DNA of 64,000 nucleotides from Tigriopus japonicus (lineage: Eukaryota; Arthropoda; Copepoda; Harpacticoida; Harpacticidae), in assembly GCA_010645155.1 (NCBI GenBank), contig CM021314.1, forward strand, positions 5,511,676 through 5,575,675, given 5' to 3'. A program made the position numbers and the translations under genes. Positions 24,001 through 36,738 of the stretch are shown one piece after another (within the stretch, counting starts at the first letter, position 1; each line of letters begins with the position of its first letter). A model generated the notes under the pieces. The model saw only the letters and a program-made list of their open reading frames with translations, ran no database searches and was not told the origin of the DNA.

Positions 24001-27000
24001 TTGTTGAGTTATCTTCGTCCTCTGATTTATTTCTACGGACCCATGAAGACGTATTGATGAAAGTAGCAAAAATAACGTGCATATTGTTGATTGACGGGAA
24101 ATTTAGATTCATAATTCAAAAAATGCTTTTAGTAGTTTTTTTTGTGTAACAAAGGGAATTAACTGCGTTTACCGGAAATCTTCAGGGTCCTCAGTTTTAA
24201 AGTTTGAATAAAGTTATATGTTATAGTAAGCCTATGAATACCCTTCCATACTATGTTTTCAAATATTTTGTTTTTCAATGATTGAATGTTATTTGTTTTT
24301 TTAAAACCATCATATGGCTTAGGTTTTAAAAAATAAATGCACCATAAGATTTGGTAATTTTTTGCACCTTTAAAATGTCCCGTATGTGACAACCCTAAAA
24401 TAAAGGATTTTTGGGCAAGTTATTGAAAACTTTATTCCATTCTGCTTAAAATTCACGTTTTTCTTTAGAGCTCGTACTGTATATCTAATCGTCGTGAAAT
24501 CATGAAGCCAACTCTTGTGCCACATTATTTAAAAAACAATGTTTTTAAGGCACCTAAAGGCCAAGCATGAACAACAAACTGATTACAGTATTTGGCAAAA
24601 CATTAGTGTCGAAAGAATACCCAACCATAAAACCAACGTCCACTTTTTGCACGGTTCTTTTATGAAACGTAGTCATAAAAGAAAGTCCGCCAAGCATTCC
24701 TTTTAATCGCTATGATTGCTAGAAAATTGCCATGCTATGCCAAATGCCAAGGCGACGGTTCCCATGATGCGACTTTGTTGTTTTAATTGCGTGCAAAGTT
24801 AGGAGTAAATCAAATGGAACAGAGGTGAGATAGCGACTCTCAGCATCGCCATTCAAGGTACAACTCAACTCGTTGGACATGCGACCGTTCGTACTTTACT
24901 TATCTTTAACTGTTCTCGCTTTGATCGAACTTGGTTTAATTGTAGTGGGTGGTTGTGCATTGGTTGCATTCTAAAACAGTTGTGAAATAAACAAAAATGT
25001 GACATTGGACAAAGGTGGCAACAAAGCGCTTTTGAGAGCAGGTGATGATTGAATAACTAAATGGACTTTGGTTGCCAAGCCGATTTTATTGTTAGGTATA
25101 ATTCATGTGAGCCCTTTGACTCTGACGGTTCCTTGTAATGAAGTATGAAAACGAATGTCAATTCTCTGAAATGATGCTTAGTCCAATGCTTGCACTAACA
25201 AGTTATTTAATCAAGCAACTCATTCAACCTAGATGGCGCCATAACCATTCGACGATTGGCCAATTCATTTTTACACTTATTGCCAAGTTAAATTTACAAC
25301 CAAACCTCAAAATCATACTAAAGCACATAAAGTCTCGAGGAGTTGATTTGAACGAGTTGCCTTTGATGTAGTTCTCCTATCAAATTTGAGAATGCTCAGA
25401 GCGAGTGGAATGCTATCAAAGTTGTCAAATCCGTGGTTGAATGTTCGTTGATGAACCATCTGATTGAGTCAAAGTAAGCACGACAGGAAGTACTCATTGA
25501 CTCGGAAAATCCGGCGATTCCGAAGCCCCCACTGAAACACATGTCTTTGGCTTTTTGTAGGTACTACATAGACGAACTAGGCTTTTCTCGTCCCATTTGA
25601 TTAGGGTTTATAGGGTTTCCGAGAAGGTCATTTCGCTTACCACACGACTGGAACGTGGTGGTCATGTCTGTTTGATTACGATAAATGAGCAATTCCCCAA
25701 TTACGCACACCTTTTGATTTATTGGCGCTAAAGACACCTTTTATGGCTTGCACTCAGACAATCCAGTAGACAGGAAAAAATGATCGTGTTTGTGGACGTC
25801 TGTCACCTTGTAAGAGGCATGTTCACGATTGTTCGGCATTGAGAAACTTTATGGTTCATTCTGACAAACCAAGTTTATTGACGCCACTGACTTCGGATGA
25901 AAAGACCAATTTGACACGAAGAACAGGAATGATTTCTCCAGGATCTCGAGTTTATGTGTAGTACTATGTATTCGGATTGAGTTCGTTATTATGACAAGTC
26001 AGGGGGAAGGACGTCAATGGTTGTAATAACAATAATAATACTACCAACTTGAAGTACGTATCAACACGCGAGATCAAGCGGACATGCCCAGTTCTAGTTT
26101 CCAGTTTCTAGACGCAAAACCATCGTTACCTCATTGATGGTGGGACTTTGCCGAGGATGATAATGATCATCCACATCCTCACATCATCGATGACGAGGAT
26201 TGCCAATTATTCCGCCCAAAAGTTTCCTTGAAAAAAATCATTGTCGCATCTTAACCCCCCTGACATGTACACACACATGTTATCTGATACTCGATGTATC
26301 TAATTACCTTCCCCTCCCTAAGATCGAAGTGAAAGAAGGAACCACTCCCTTTAGCAAAAGCTAATGAACAAATAGAATTCGAAGACATGTAGTATTGATT
26401 CAACTCTGACTTGAACTTGAGACAGCCTTTGATATGGAGCAAGTTTGGCTGGGAAGAGAATTCAAAAGACACTGGAGGTCATCAAGGTAAAGTTCCGAAT
26501 TTTATTTTTCACTCGGTCGGATTTGTGGCAAATTGTTGGACTTGCTGACATTTTCTACGTAATCCACTCTCATTGGAATGCGTGTTGAGAATGAGGAATG
26601 CCACAAACGCCATCTGCATGCAGGATCTAATTGGAGTTGTCACTTCTGATATTCATCATTGGGTTGTCATATTTCAATTAGTTGGATCAGCTTGTTTGCA
26701 GGTGGGTGTTATGTGTGTTCAATTCCCATGAAACGTCACTTCTCTCCGGAGAATTCGTGTGGGTCAGCATTGAAAAGACGTCTAACGAGATTGGAGGAAC
26801 TAATAAACAAGGCCTTTTAAAGCCCATCTCACGCAAGTCTTATTCTAGATGAAAAGACTTTCTTTGCTCAGCAATTTATCTCCGGAGACTTGAGCGTTTC
26901 AGCAATTTTCTCATCTTTGGTGGCAATGCCCATAGAGTTCTATATCAAGAGAAGGTCAATCAAGATAAATGTCTTATTTGCTTTTGATTATTGCCTTTCT

Positions 27001-29177
27001 TGTCCTTGATAAGATAATTTAGGGATTTGATTATAGTATTGGGAAACCAGAGTCTCGTTTTCATACCAGCATTCCTCTGTCAATGGATTCCAAGAAATCC
27101 TTTGGTAATTGCTTTGACAATGGAACGTTTCAAAATGAAATAACTGAAATGAACACTGACCATTGAAACAAAAAAACAAATTGATAAACACATCGGGGTT
27201 TTTGTCAACACTATTGCAATTTCACGGATGGTTGGGCATTTTTTGCTCTTGTGGTTCAACATTGGTCACTTAAAATGTGAATTCCTCGCCTTCAAGTACA
27301 TTCTTGCGAGTTAACCTTGAAATACACACCATTCTTTCTCCGACACATTACACATTTATTTGTGGATTAAGGTCATCAGTTTCTTGTCGTCGAAGCAAAT
27401 GCTTCTCTTCATTGATCTCTCTAGGATCGTGGAGCTACAATTTCACGTGTGTCGGCTTCTGGATGGTTTTCTTTTGAGCCCGGTTCCCAATTAGTCAAGC
27501 TTGCATATACAAATATGGAGAGAAATCTCGAGCAAGAACTTTCAATTTTTCCTCCTCGCCTACATTAACGCCGAAAAACATTTGCCCAAGCTGATTTGTC
27601 GTGGCACCCAAGGCAGAAACATGGACTCGGGTTTTCAAAACAATACGCCTCGGTGGCAAACAATTCAATTGATGGCATCCGGAGGGCATTATCAGCGGTT
27701 CTCTTGATCAAGGAAGTGATGCAATTTCCATTTTCTCGGATTCCTCACTACAAAAGGTAGAACAATGAAGAGAAGGGACTGACGGCAAACTTACAAAAAA
27801 CCATCTGGTTAACTCCGTGAAGTCGGATCGTTATGAGAACCTCAGACTCTAACCTCGATTAGCAGTTCGACTGACAAAAGTAGGTTTACTTCCACTTCTC
27901 AAGATCTCGTAGAGGAGTCAATTGTGAGAGCTGGGGGTGTGAATGAACAAGGCACATTGGGAGATCATTTGTGCTTGATCCTACTCTCATTGCACAAAAG
28001 ATGATGGATGAGTCTGTGATTCAGGATGTTTCCAAGGTGTGTAATTTGTAATGACACCACAATGAGAAGTCTAAAGGTAGCGAGCTGTCTCTGGAATATT
28101 GTTCTTTTTTTCTCCCTCTTTCTGTCTGTCACTTGAAAATTTTGATGTTGGCGGAAATGCGTGACTTCACACTTGCATTTGCTTCATGTTTGTTGATCTT
28201 CTCGTTGGCGATCATCATCACGATGAGAACGAAGGCTTGAAGGACACTGCAGGAAATTGAACCGACAATTTTCCTTGTTTTTGCACCTGAAGAAGTTATC
28301 AATGCCCTTAAACATTGCTTATAAAATCCGATTGAAAACCTGATCCATTCCAGGCAGCAATTTTGGCTCGATGCAAGGGTATTGAATAGATTTTACTTAT
28401 TAATTAAGACAGCGAGATGAAATTGTTACAGGCTGACCTTTGGATTCGTGGGCAAGAATCGATCTAAAAGCCATATAACCCGAAATTTCGATTAAATACG
28501 CGCTACACCGACTCTTGGGGCTAATGTGAGTAAATCGCCCAATTAATCCGAACTTCTCGCTCCCCAGTAAATCTGCTGGGATGCACAAAAATGCTCCGTT
28601 ACTTGCCAAGCATTTGGCAGTAAGTTCCAAATTAGTCTGACAACCATTCTGTGGTTAACCGTTTTGGAGCTCGAGTTTTATTATGATTGTAAAAATGAAT
28701 AACCCAATGTGTGCTTTTTGCGAGGTTTCAGTTTTCACGGTGAGTTGCACAATTTGAAATGGGGCAATTTTTGTCAGTGCCGGCAAAAGGCAAAGCTCGA
28801 CAACCACATCCCAAGTTAACTATTGAATTCATGTGAAATTACCAGGGATGGCAACAAAAGACTTTTGAGGCCTGTTTCCGGCAAAAGAGACAACCAGATC
28901 AACCCCTTCTACAAGTTTGTTTTTCTTTTTAGTTAAATGTTTTGCACAAATCCCAACAAAGGTCAAATTACTGCCCGACTTTAACCCAAAAAAAACGCAC
29001 GCAAGTTCCTGCGCTTTGTTTTCCGTGTATAAAACGATCCCGACAACTTCAGATTGAAGTCGGTTTTTTGGCATGAAGGACACTCTCATTCCCAAGATCT
29101 AGAATTCATTGGAAAAATGAAAGAAATTTAAAGCCATCAATAAGCAGGGATCGTCATTAGATGATCATGAAACCGAA

Positions 29178-29232
29178 GATCATCATGACGATCGTCGTCG
29201 TTGTCGTCGTCACCATCGTCATCATCATCTTC
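29178..29232. repeat. Imperfect trinucleotide repeat (GTC/ATC)n
   Basis: A run of CATCATGACG, ATCGTCGTCG, TTGTCGTCGT, CACCATCGTC and ATCATCATC-type triplets. Read on the minus strand it makes an aspartate-rich frame, which is the usual by-product of such repeats and not evidence of a gene. Confidence 0.6.
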
Positions 29233-32200
29233 CTCCATCCCATTGGAGTTCTCATTTTGTTTGCCAAACTGAATATCTGTGCCAAGAAAGGTCAGGGTCA
29301 TGGTAGGTTTAATTTCCAATGGCAAGCATTTACCACGGCACTTTAGCCACATATTCGCCCAAAGGCTTAGAAGTTGAAAAAAAACATTCATCTACAATTA
29401 TCAAAGAAGAAGACTTTTACTTGTGGACTACTTCAAATATTTGATGCCAGGGGATCTTACTTTCTTCGCAACCGTTATCTTCATAAAACCAAATATCCAA
29501 GGGCCGTATTGAATGGAGAAGTGACCAGTTGTGATCGCGTGTTTGTTCTACTTTTCCCACGCTTTCTTTGTGTTATTATTATTTTGCACCCCTTCTCAAC
29601 CGATTCTGTTCATGGCAGCTGCGGAAAACTTTTTGCCTTGTGACGGGGGACCCATTTTTAATTCAACACGCTATTTGTAGCAAGGTATGAAATTGGTAGT
29701 TTGACATGAGGGCTGACTTCCTTAGTCCCGGGTCCCTTACATCCTGCTGAGGAGGTCCCTCATTGAAGAGGATCTAGAAAATCGTGGTTAAGAATTCACT
29801 TCAGGTGGAATGTTATTCAAAAGTAAATTCCAATAAAAACTGGGAGACTTCAACGCCATCGGAAACAAAAACGCGGGTGCCTCAAACAATTTGGCAAGGG
29901 CATTCAAGCCTAGGCTCCTTGTGCGATCTCAATTCGAGGCCTAGCACTCGTCGAGGCCTTACAACTCTTTACGAATGAGATTTTGGATGAATTTAGCCAA
30001 AAATATTGACGGTTCGGAGGCTGAAAATGATCTGTTTGAAAAAGCACCACAAAACAGGGTGACTTGTTTTTGGATCATTTTTAAATGAATTTGATAAACA
30101 TTTTCAAAGGCAAGTGTAACGCATAATGTCTTTTTGAATGACTCAGTAAATGGAATTACAGGTCATTTCTCATGAAAGGAAATGAAGTGGAGCACTGACT
30201 ACCTTTTAAAAGGCGCGTATGCAAAGCCACAACCCATTTTGTATATGACAGGGGCCTCTCAAGCCACATGGCATGGCCCATGCCCAACAATTTCACCCTA
30301 GAAAGTGAACACTTCCAAAACTGTCATTATGAACTTCCTTCCTGAATGAGCCCGGTATTTGGAGGTATTTGAAGGGACCTCAGCTGCCAGCCAAATTAAG
30401 GAGCCCATTAATTGGCTAGCAGGAAACGAAATGTAAACCCGAGAATTTACTACTCAACAATCTCAAGCTATGTCTGTGGTTTGGGGTCAAACATGTCCAG
30501 TGAGCAATTCACTTACTTCCCGGTACTTGTCGCTCCCTTCCCACGCCCAATTTCAAGACACTCTTGCATTCCTGTCATTTTGGGGAGGAAATTGGGAGGC
30601 TGGTAGCGCGATAACAAGGTTCAGATTTGACCACAGCCCCTGACTGACACCCTGAATCAAGTCACCCAACAACCAAGCCTAGTCATTAATGACGTGGGTT
30701 TCAATTGTTTGTTAACAGCACTTCTCCATTAAGATTCGAGCCTCAAATTTATTGAGATTCTTTGCTAATGGCATTGGCATTAGATTTCAGACCAGTTTTC
30801 ACCCTCGAGGCTCAACTCAAGCCATGTACAACTGAAGAGATGACTTCGACATTTTGACAGCTAATTCAGGAGACTCTCTGTGAAATAAAAGAAGAAAAAA
30901 GACGACAGGTAGTCCCATTGGCATTTTCTTTTCTGATCTGGCAAACAACCCATAATTCTGGTTAAGCCCCATTCTTCGGGTTCAAACGCCTTTTGGTTGG
31001 CTCAGCCATCAGTGGTGCGAAATCGGCCAGGATTTCGGCTCATTTCTGTCATGCTGGGATGGCCAGTATTTGATTGAAGAAACAATAGGGCATTGGTTGG
31101 AGGCATATATTTCGCGAGGCGACTAGGAAAATTGATGCTCAGTTATTTGACAGCGCAATAAGATTCTAATCTTTTCCCGCATGACCATTACTGATGTGGC
31201 TATCACTCCGTTGTCCACGTGATGTATTACATCCTGTCTTCTCAAGATACTCCCCAAAGTCTGGAAAAGGACTTTTGGGGGAAGAGATAGATAAGTGCCA
31301 CGTGTTGGGTTTTAAATGAAGCCATTTTTCACCGTGACCACGGATAATATCATTATACCTTTCTGACAGATTGGATGGGTGGGGTGGATTTTCAGGTCTT
31401 AATTTGATTGCGGTTCCTTTGTTTTCCGCCGTGGTCTCTCTCTTGTTCTCTCCTACTCCAAAAACTGCTCATTGCCCTGAATATCTTGGCCTTGACAAAG
31501 AGCAAATCCATCATTTTCCCACATCTCCCAAGTGAATATGAGGAGGATTTGTTCAAAGGGCAGGCAAGTTCACTTTGTTCAGGCACATGTACAAAAGGTC
31601 ATATTAGGCTTAAGAATGAGAGTGCACTTTATGGAGTGTCAGTCTAGCTAATACTCGATGACTGTGTCAAGATTCTTTCCCTTTTTTTTAACCTTCACTG
31701 ATCTGAACTTGAAGTTTGGGCGGCGAGAAGTGAGGGCGACTTTATGACTTGGTTGTCATGGCTTTAATAGTCTCATTGATTCAATGCGTTTGATAATAAT
31801 TTCGAAGTGTTTTGATTGGTGGGTGTGGGCTTTTATGGCCGTGGCTCAGCTGTCAGATGTGGGAGGGTACGGATTTCTTCCATATGGTCACGGCCAAATC
31901 TGAAAACAAAGGATGTTCAAGAAAAATCTCATGGATTCACGAGGAATCGCCTAAGGTCACCTCACTACTAGTACTACTTCAACCACTTCGTACAACCACC
32001 ACGTGAGCCTGTCATATTGACAGGAATCGGAATTTTGATTCAAAGGCGAATGCCTCCGAGCAGCCATTCAAATCATGAGATTTAATAGAGAGCAAGGCCA
32101 CTTCTTATCTCCCTATTATTCAATTTGACTCTCATACAATTGAGTGGAAATTTGTTCTTCTAGCTCTGATCGAAATTGCACGTTTTAGCCGGCATGCTTT

Positions 32201-32605
32201 TACCTTTTGAAGTCGGCCTTAGTGTAAGAACGGTGATGATAGTGCTGCACAGTACGGTAATAGTAAGTGAAGGATTTTTCAAGTGCTTTAATGACTTGAT
32301 TCAACTAAACCACATTTTGAACATTACGTGGTACTCAATATGCGTAGAGTCCATGGTTTGTTTTATGAGATTTACCTTTCCTGGCACGGACTCTTAAACT
32401 GACAAGGTGGGAATGAGTTCAGTAACTGTTTAGAAACAGTTTCTGCTGAATTGTTATTGGATTGTACGAGGTAAACAAACCAACAAACATCATATTGTCT
32501 GTTTGCCAGCATCCGTGAATGAGCCATGACTTTAGAGAGAGTTGCGATTATCTTCTTGAAAGGGACTCCAAGACCCAATCGAATGGCTCGGAATTTGAAG
32601 AGAAG

Positions 32606-32668
32606 CCTCTTCTCTTCTTTTTCTCTCCTCTCGTCTCCTCTTCACTTCTCGTCTTTTTCTCTCTCCTC
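32606..32668. repeat. Polypyrimidine tract of 63 bp
   Basis: Nearly uninterrupted C/T on the plus strand, with only three purines (about 32633, 32644 and 32651). Its complement is GAGA-rich. It could adopt triplex DNA or bind GAGA-type factors, but no function is shown. Confidence 0.5.
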
Positions 32669-35600
32669 ATGTCCATCTTCTGATTTCTATCACTTTTACT
32701 CCACCAACATGACGGATGGATCTTTCAATCAATGGAAGAATCTTGGATTTATCATCAGCTGTCTGTTTAGTGGTGAAAACCACATCCAATCGTTTACAAT
32801 ATCAGGGATAATGAGATGAAAATGTCCATATATATAATATGAGAAAGATCCAAATCTTGTGGGGAGGGAAATCAAGCTCCAATTTGGGAAGTGCCTGAAG
32901 GAATAAATACTATTCAAGTCGGAGGAAAGGAAAGAGATTTGTCTTGTTAGTGCGATTCAATCTTTTCCCGGAGTTGTCATCTCACCCGACAAGATCAAAG
33001 AAATAGTTCAGTATTTCATTAAGTCAGAGGTCGAATTTGTACCTATTTGCACTTGCCAGCTTGAGTCGACTACACAGTAAGTGGCATAACCCAAGACATT
33101 CTATTGTATGTTTGTATGTATCGTAAGAAGGAGATTCAGGAAAAGCGCGTAAAAAAGGTGTCAGAGTTGCCGAAATGAAACCCACAGATTGTCGGGCGAG
33201 CCAAACTCTTGAAGAGGCCTGAGAAAATGCCTTGACACATCCAGGAAGTCTTAAAACGATCTGAAAATCCTCCCAAGCCTCAAGTATCCTCTAAATCTCC
33301 AATTCAAAAAAGAAAATAAGGAAATTGATTGACATGAAGAAGGAAGAAACAGCAACAGGGCGCTGACGAATAAACCTTCTTAGTACTTCCAACCGGGTTT
33401 TCTCTTCTCCAAGAAGCATGCAGAAGCGGTTTCTGGAAAATGTACTCTATCAGGATTCCACACGTCAATGGATCTTCTTCTCCAGGACGAAACTGTTATA
33501 AATTATCCTCGACTCAACGGGTTTGCCGTGTCGAGAAATTGAGATTGCCCAACTTCAGATATGGCCAGAGAGAGACACGGCGGAATTCACTCTTCCATCT
33601 CAATACTAGAAGGTTTGTGAGACAACGAAATCGTGTCAGTGATCCTATCTTTACGAGGTGTCTCCTTGTAAAACGAGAGCCGGAAAAAATGGCTCAAAAC
33701 ACCCTTCTTTCCCCACCAACGCCGTTTCAGAGCGGAGATGGGGGGATCTGATTGAGCTCGATGCCCATTCTGGGCTGGAGAATGTGGATGATTAAGTAGA
33801 AATCAATGGTTGGCTCATTAATCATCGAATCAGGATCAGGCCACAAAGGCAAAGGGTTACCACTCAGTCGGATTTCGGTTGAGTGGAGAAAGAAATGAGA
33901 TGAAGTTGTATTTTTTATAGTTTTAGAGGGTTTTCTTCATGAGTGAATAATTTATCTATGTAAAATTTGGACTGGGGTGCCCATACTTTGCTTTTCGGAT
34001 CTCTGTTGATGTAACAACAGCATTGTCATGCTGGCTTTTCCCTACAATTCTCGAGGGAAAAAACAACTTACGCAATAATTACTTTTGGCAGCCCTGAAGT
34101 TCCTCATCATTTTTTGTTAACTCGAGACCCGTTGTTTTTTCACCAATCTTTTCCCGTTTTTTTTAGCTAGACTCGAATAACAATAAAACATTTCTCTTTG
34201 TCTTAGAATAGTAATAATTATTTCCGGGGATCCTCTTAGAGTCTTCCTGTCGTGAAAGTTGAAGAATATTCACATACGGATTCAAAAATGGCAGGCAAAT
34301 GCAAATTTCTTGCTTTACCTTGCCATTTGCAACCAAATCCGTAGCGCACATTCAAAACCTTGGGAATAAGAACCACGATTTGGTGTTTTGTACAGTGTCA
34401 AAAAAGCAAAAAAGGACTCTTCTCGGTACGAGACGTGCATTCTGATTGCCTTTGAAAACGGCTAACAAACATTTATCAACATCAAGGTAGGGCTTGGCAA
34501 TGCCAAAACGCTTCGACAGATCGTCCGCGCCATCATGCCAAAATCCCTGTCAATAATGTCATTAAAACCTTTGGAGGGGAAGCCATATCCATATCTACTC
34601 GTCCTCCATAGATGGGTTGTTTTCACTACACAGGTGTGGATGAAGATGATTCTGGTTCAAGCTTCATGAAGCTCACTCACGTACGATCAATTTGCTCAAA
34701 TATTCCAAAAAGGTCACGTCGTAAAGTGAAAAGAAGCCCTAACGGGGATCCATAACGGAGAACGCTGCTTTTAATTGCTTGAGGGGGAAATCACAACTAA
34801 ACCTCGGAAAGTGGCTTCATCATGGCGTCTCTTCTTCAAGCTTTGTCGTTGTCCTGAAACACTTCGATCCAACCTTGTACTTGTTCTCAGTTTTTATTCG
34901 ACGATAATAAAAACAAGAACAGCAAGGGGCTTTGGTTCATTTAGGATTTTCTCACACCATACATCACTCGTGTAACCCCGCTTGAACCCCATATATCTCA
35001 AAATACGGACCGTGCATACACATTCAACCAGCCATTTGAGCGCTAATATTTGGATCGGGTTGGTTGTCTCGATGATTGATACGTAGTACTTGCAAAGCTA
35101 TAAAAACCATCCACTTTCATCGTAGGTATGTATGCTTGGTCCAAAGTTGGAGGAGAAAAAGTGTCCAAAATCCCCATATTTATCTCAGCTTCCAAGTTCC
35201 CCGGACCTAATTCGGCCGAAGAGGAATGTCAAGTTTACAGCGGTTGATTTCTTCTAGCCGGTTGACCTCTTTTGCCCTCCGAGAATCGAGAATTGGGGAG
35301 CCTTTGGAATCAGCAGCCTGAGGGTGATTGTCAGCCTGCTTCTCGATCTCGGAGTCTGTCTGTTTCTTTCTACCTCAGCTTAGCATGTCAGGTTGGAATT
35401 TTTGGCGAAGAAGATGTTTATATGATCACCGGTTTAGGAGTTGTTTTCCCATGATTGATGGCTCTTCCCTACCGAGCTCGAAGTTTGAGTGTTTTCAATC
35501 CTTCCGAGGATGTCACTTGTGAACCCTTGGCTCGTTACTCCTTGGTCATTTAGTTGCCAGCTCAAATCGTGAAATAAATAAGCCCTTTTGAAAGGCTCAA

Positions 35601-36190
35601 GAAAAAACCAAGTGGTCATGGGATGGAGAAATTAAATTGGATTTCCTCGCCTGAATAATGCCTCAAGCCTCAGAAATCATTAGTGAAATTGAATTTCTTC
35701 CTTTCAGCCCTAGACACGGTGGACACAAAAAAGCCCACAACAAATAAAAGCACACGACTCCCGGCAAAATGACGCTTGGTAGAGTAGAAGAAGAGCCCTC
35801 AATTACCCTCTGATCCGTCGTATTGGACAAACAGAAATAAGAGGGGCTTTGTGAGGTGGTAAGAGGGTGCTGGTTGGAAGAGGTCCGTTGGTGACCTGAA
35901 GCTCCTCAGCTTTTCCATAAGTCATCCTTTTGCCTTGAGCAATGCCTCCTTCATCCATCCATCCGTCCCAGGAGGAGTGGTTGGCGACTTGCCACCAACC
36001 ATCAGATCAACACACGGTCTAGTGCTGCTGCCATGTGCTTTCAGGGTGAAAGAAAAGTGCAAGCACCCCAAGGAAAAGTTGAGTTCGCAAGATTCGTGCC
36101 TCAACCACCTGAAGCATCTGAAACACAAACACTTTTGAGTCTGTTCTCCCGTCCTCGGTTCATATATGTAGTGGTCAGGAAGAAAGAGAG

Positions 36191-36427
36191 ATGGGCGCCA
36201 TGAAGTGGCTGAGACGGTGGTGGAAAGGGGATCATCTGCAAGAAATCACCATCCATTTCTTGAGTTCGTGGCCACAACCATACCTCCTCCTAGTCGTCGT
36301 GGTTCTTCTCCTCCTCGATCCCCTCCTTATTCTCGGACGAGATGATCGCGTTAAAGCCCGGGCGACACAATTGCGTGGGGACGAATTGGTCCGAAGGAAG
36401 AAGGAGTCTGGGAGCGCCGTTCATTGA
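36191..36427 (+). CDS. Possible small single-pass membrane protein or upstream ORF (78 aa)
   Basis: An ATG with purine at -3 and G at +4 opens 78 codons. The product starts MGAMKWLRRWWKGDH, then has one strongly hydrophobic segment (about residues 32-50, LLLVVVVLLLLDPLLIL) followed by a charged tail (GRDDRVKARATQLRGDELVRRKKE). Basic residues before the segment and an acid-and-base-rich tail after it look like a single-pass topology. It lies 312 bp upstream of the 36739 start on the same strand, so it could be an upstream ORF of that transcript or a separate small gene. There is no homology I recognise, and chance is a real alternative. Confidence 0.25.
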   Translation: MGAMKWLRRWWKGDHLQEITIHFLSSWPQPYLLLVVVVLLLLDPLLILGRDDRVKARATQLRGDELVRRKKESGSAVH

Positions 36428-36521
36428 CAGTGGAATGAATCTCTCTAGTACTTGGAGGGAGACGGAGACGAAGAAGAGGAATCTTTGATCGCCCTATCAA
36501 GCAACGGGAGAGGAAGACACG

Positions 36522-36538
36522 GAGAGAGAGAGAGAGAC
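36522..36538 (+). repeat. (GA)n run in the leader of the 36739 gene
   Basis: About eight GA units within a generally purine-rich stretch (36450-36540), upstream of the large ORF. In arthropods GAGA tracts often mark promoters, so the transcription start may be near, but no core promoter motif is clear. Confidence 0.4.
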
Positions 36539-36556
36539 TCGTACACAAGGGTTCTT

Positions 36557-36725
36557 ATGGCAAGCAGTTATGGAGATGAGCTCGAAGAGTGATCATTGCT
36601 GCAATCGAGAAGACGATGAAGGTCCCTTTTTTGGAAGATTGTGTTGTGTGAATAATGTGGCAAGTGCCAGAAAGACTGATCGCTCTTCAATGGCATAAAT
36701 GAGAAGGAGTTGTCCCTCTTCTTGA
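36557..36725 (+). promoter_or_regulatory. Cluster of short upstream ORFs before the 1354-aa gene
   Basis: Between 36557 and the main ATG (36739) there are at least four closed uORFs: 36557-36592 (11 codons plus stop), 36616-36651 (11), 36655-36702 (15, in the main frame) and 36699-36725 (8). The last stop is 13 bp before the main ATG. If the transcript includes this leader, scanning ribosomes must pass or reinitiate after them, a known way of keeping translation low or stress-responsive. That the leader is transcribed unspliced is inferred. Confidence 0.5.
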
Positions 36726-36738
36726 ACCAACCTTGGCG

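Larger units (their letters stand above)
21063..36190. other. Long non-coding region, right part of the gene-poor interval
   Basis: I could not support a gene here on either strand. Notable low-complexity pieces are a GTC/ATC trinucleotide run at about 29178-29232 and a 63-bp pyrimidine tract at 32606-32668. Open frames are short, without domains or consistent splice signals. The interval could hold large introns, regulatory DNA or non-coding RNA upstream of the 36.7-kb gene. Confidence 0.45.

Noticed and set aside
36733..36738. Start of the large ORF at a TTG two codons upstream of the ATG
   Set aside because: TTG is not a normal nuclear start in animals. The ATG at 36739 is the first in-frame ATG after the stop at 36700-36702.
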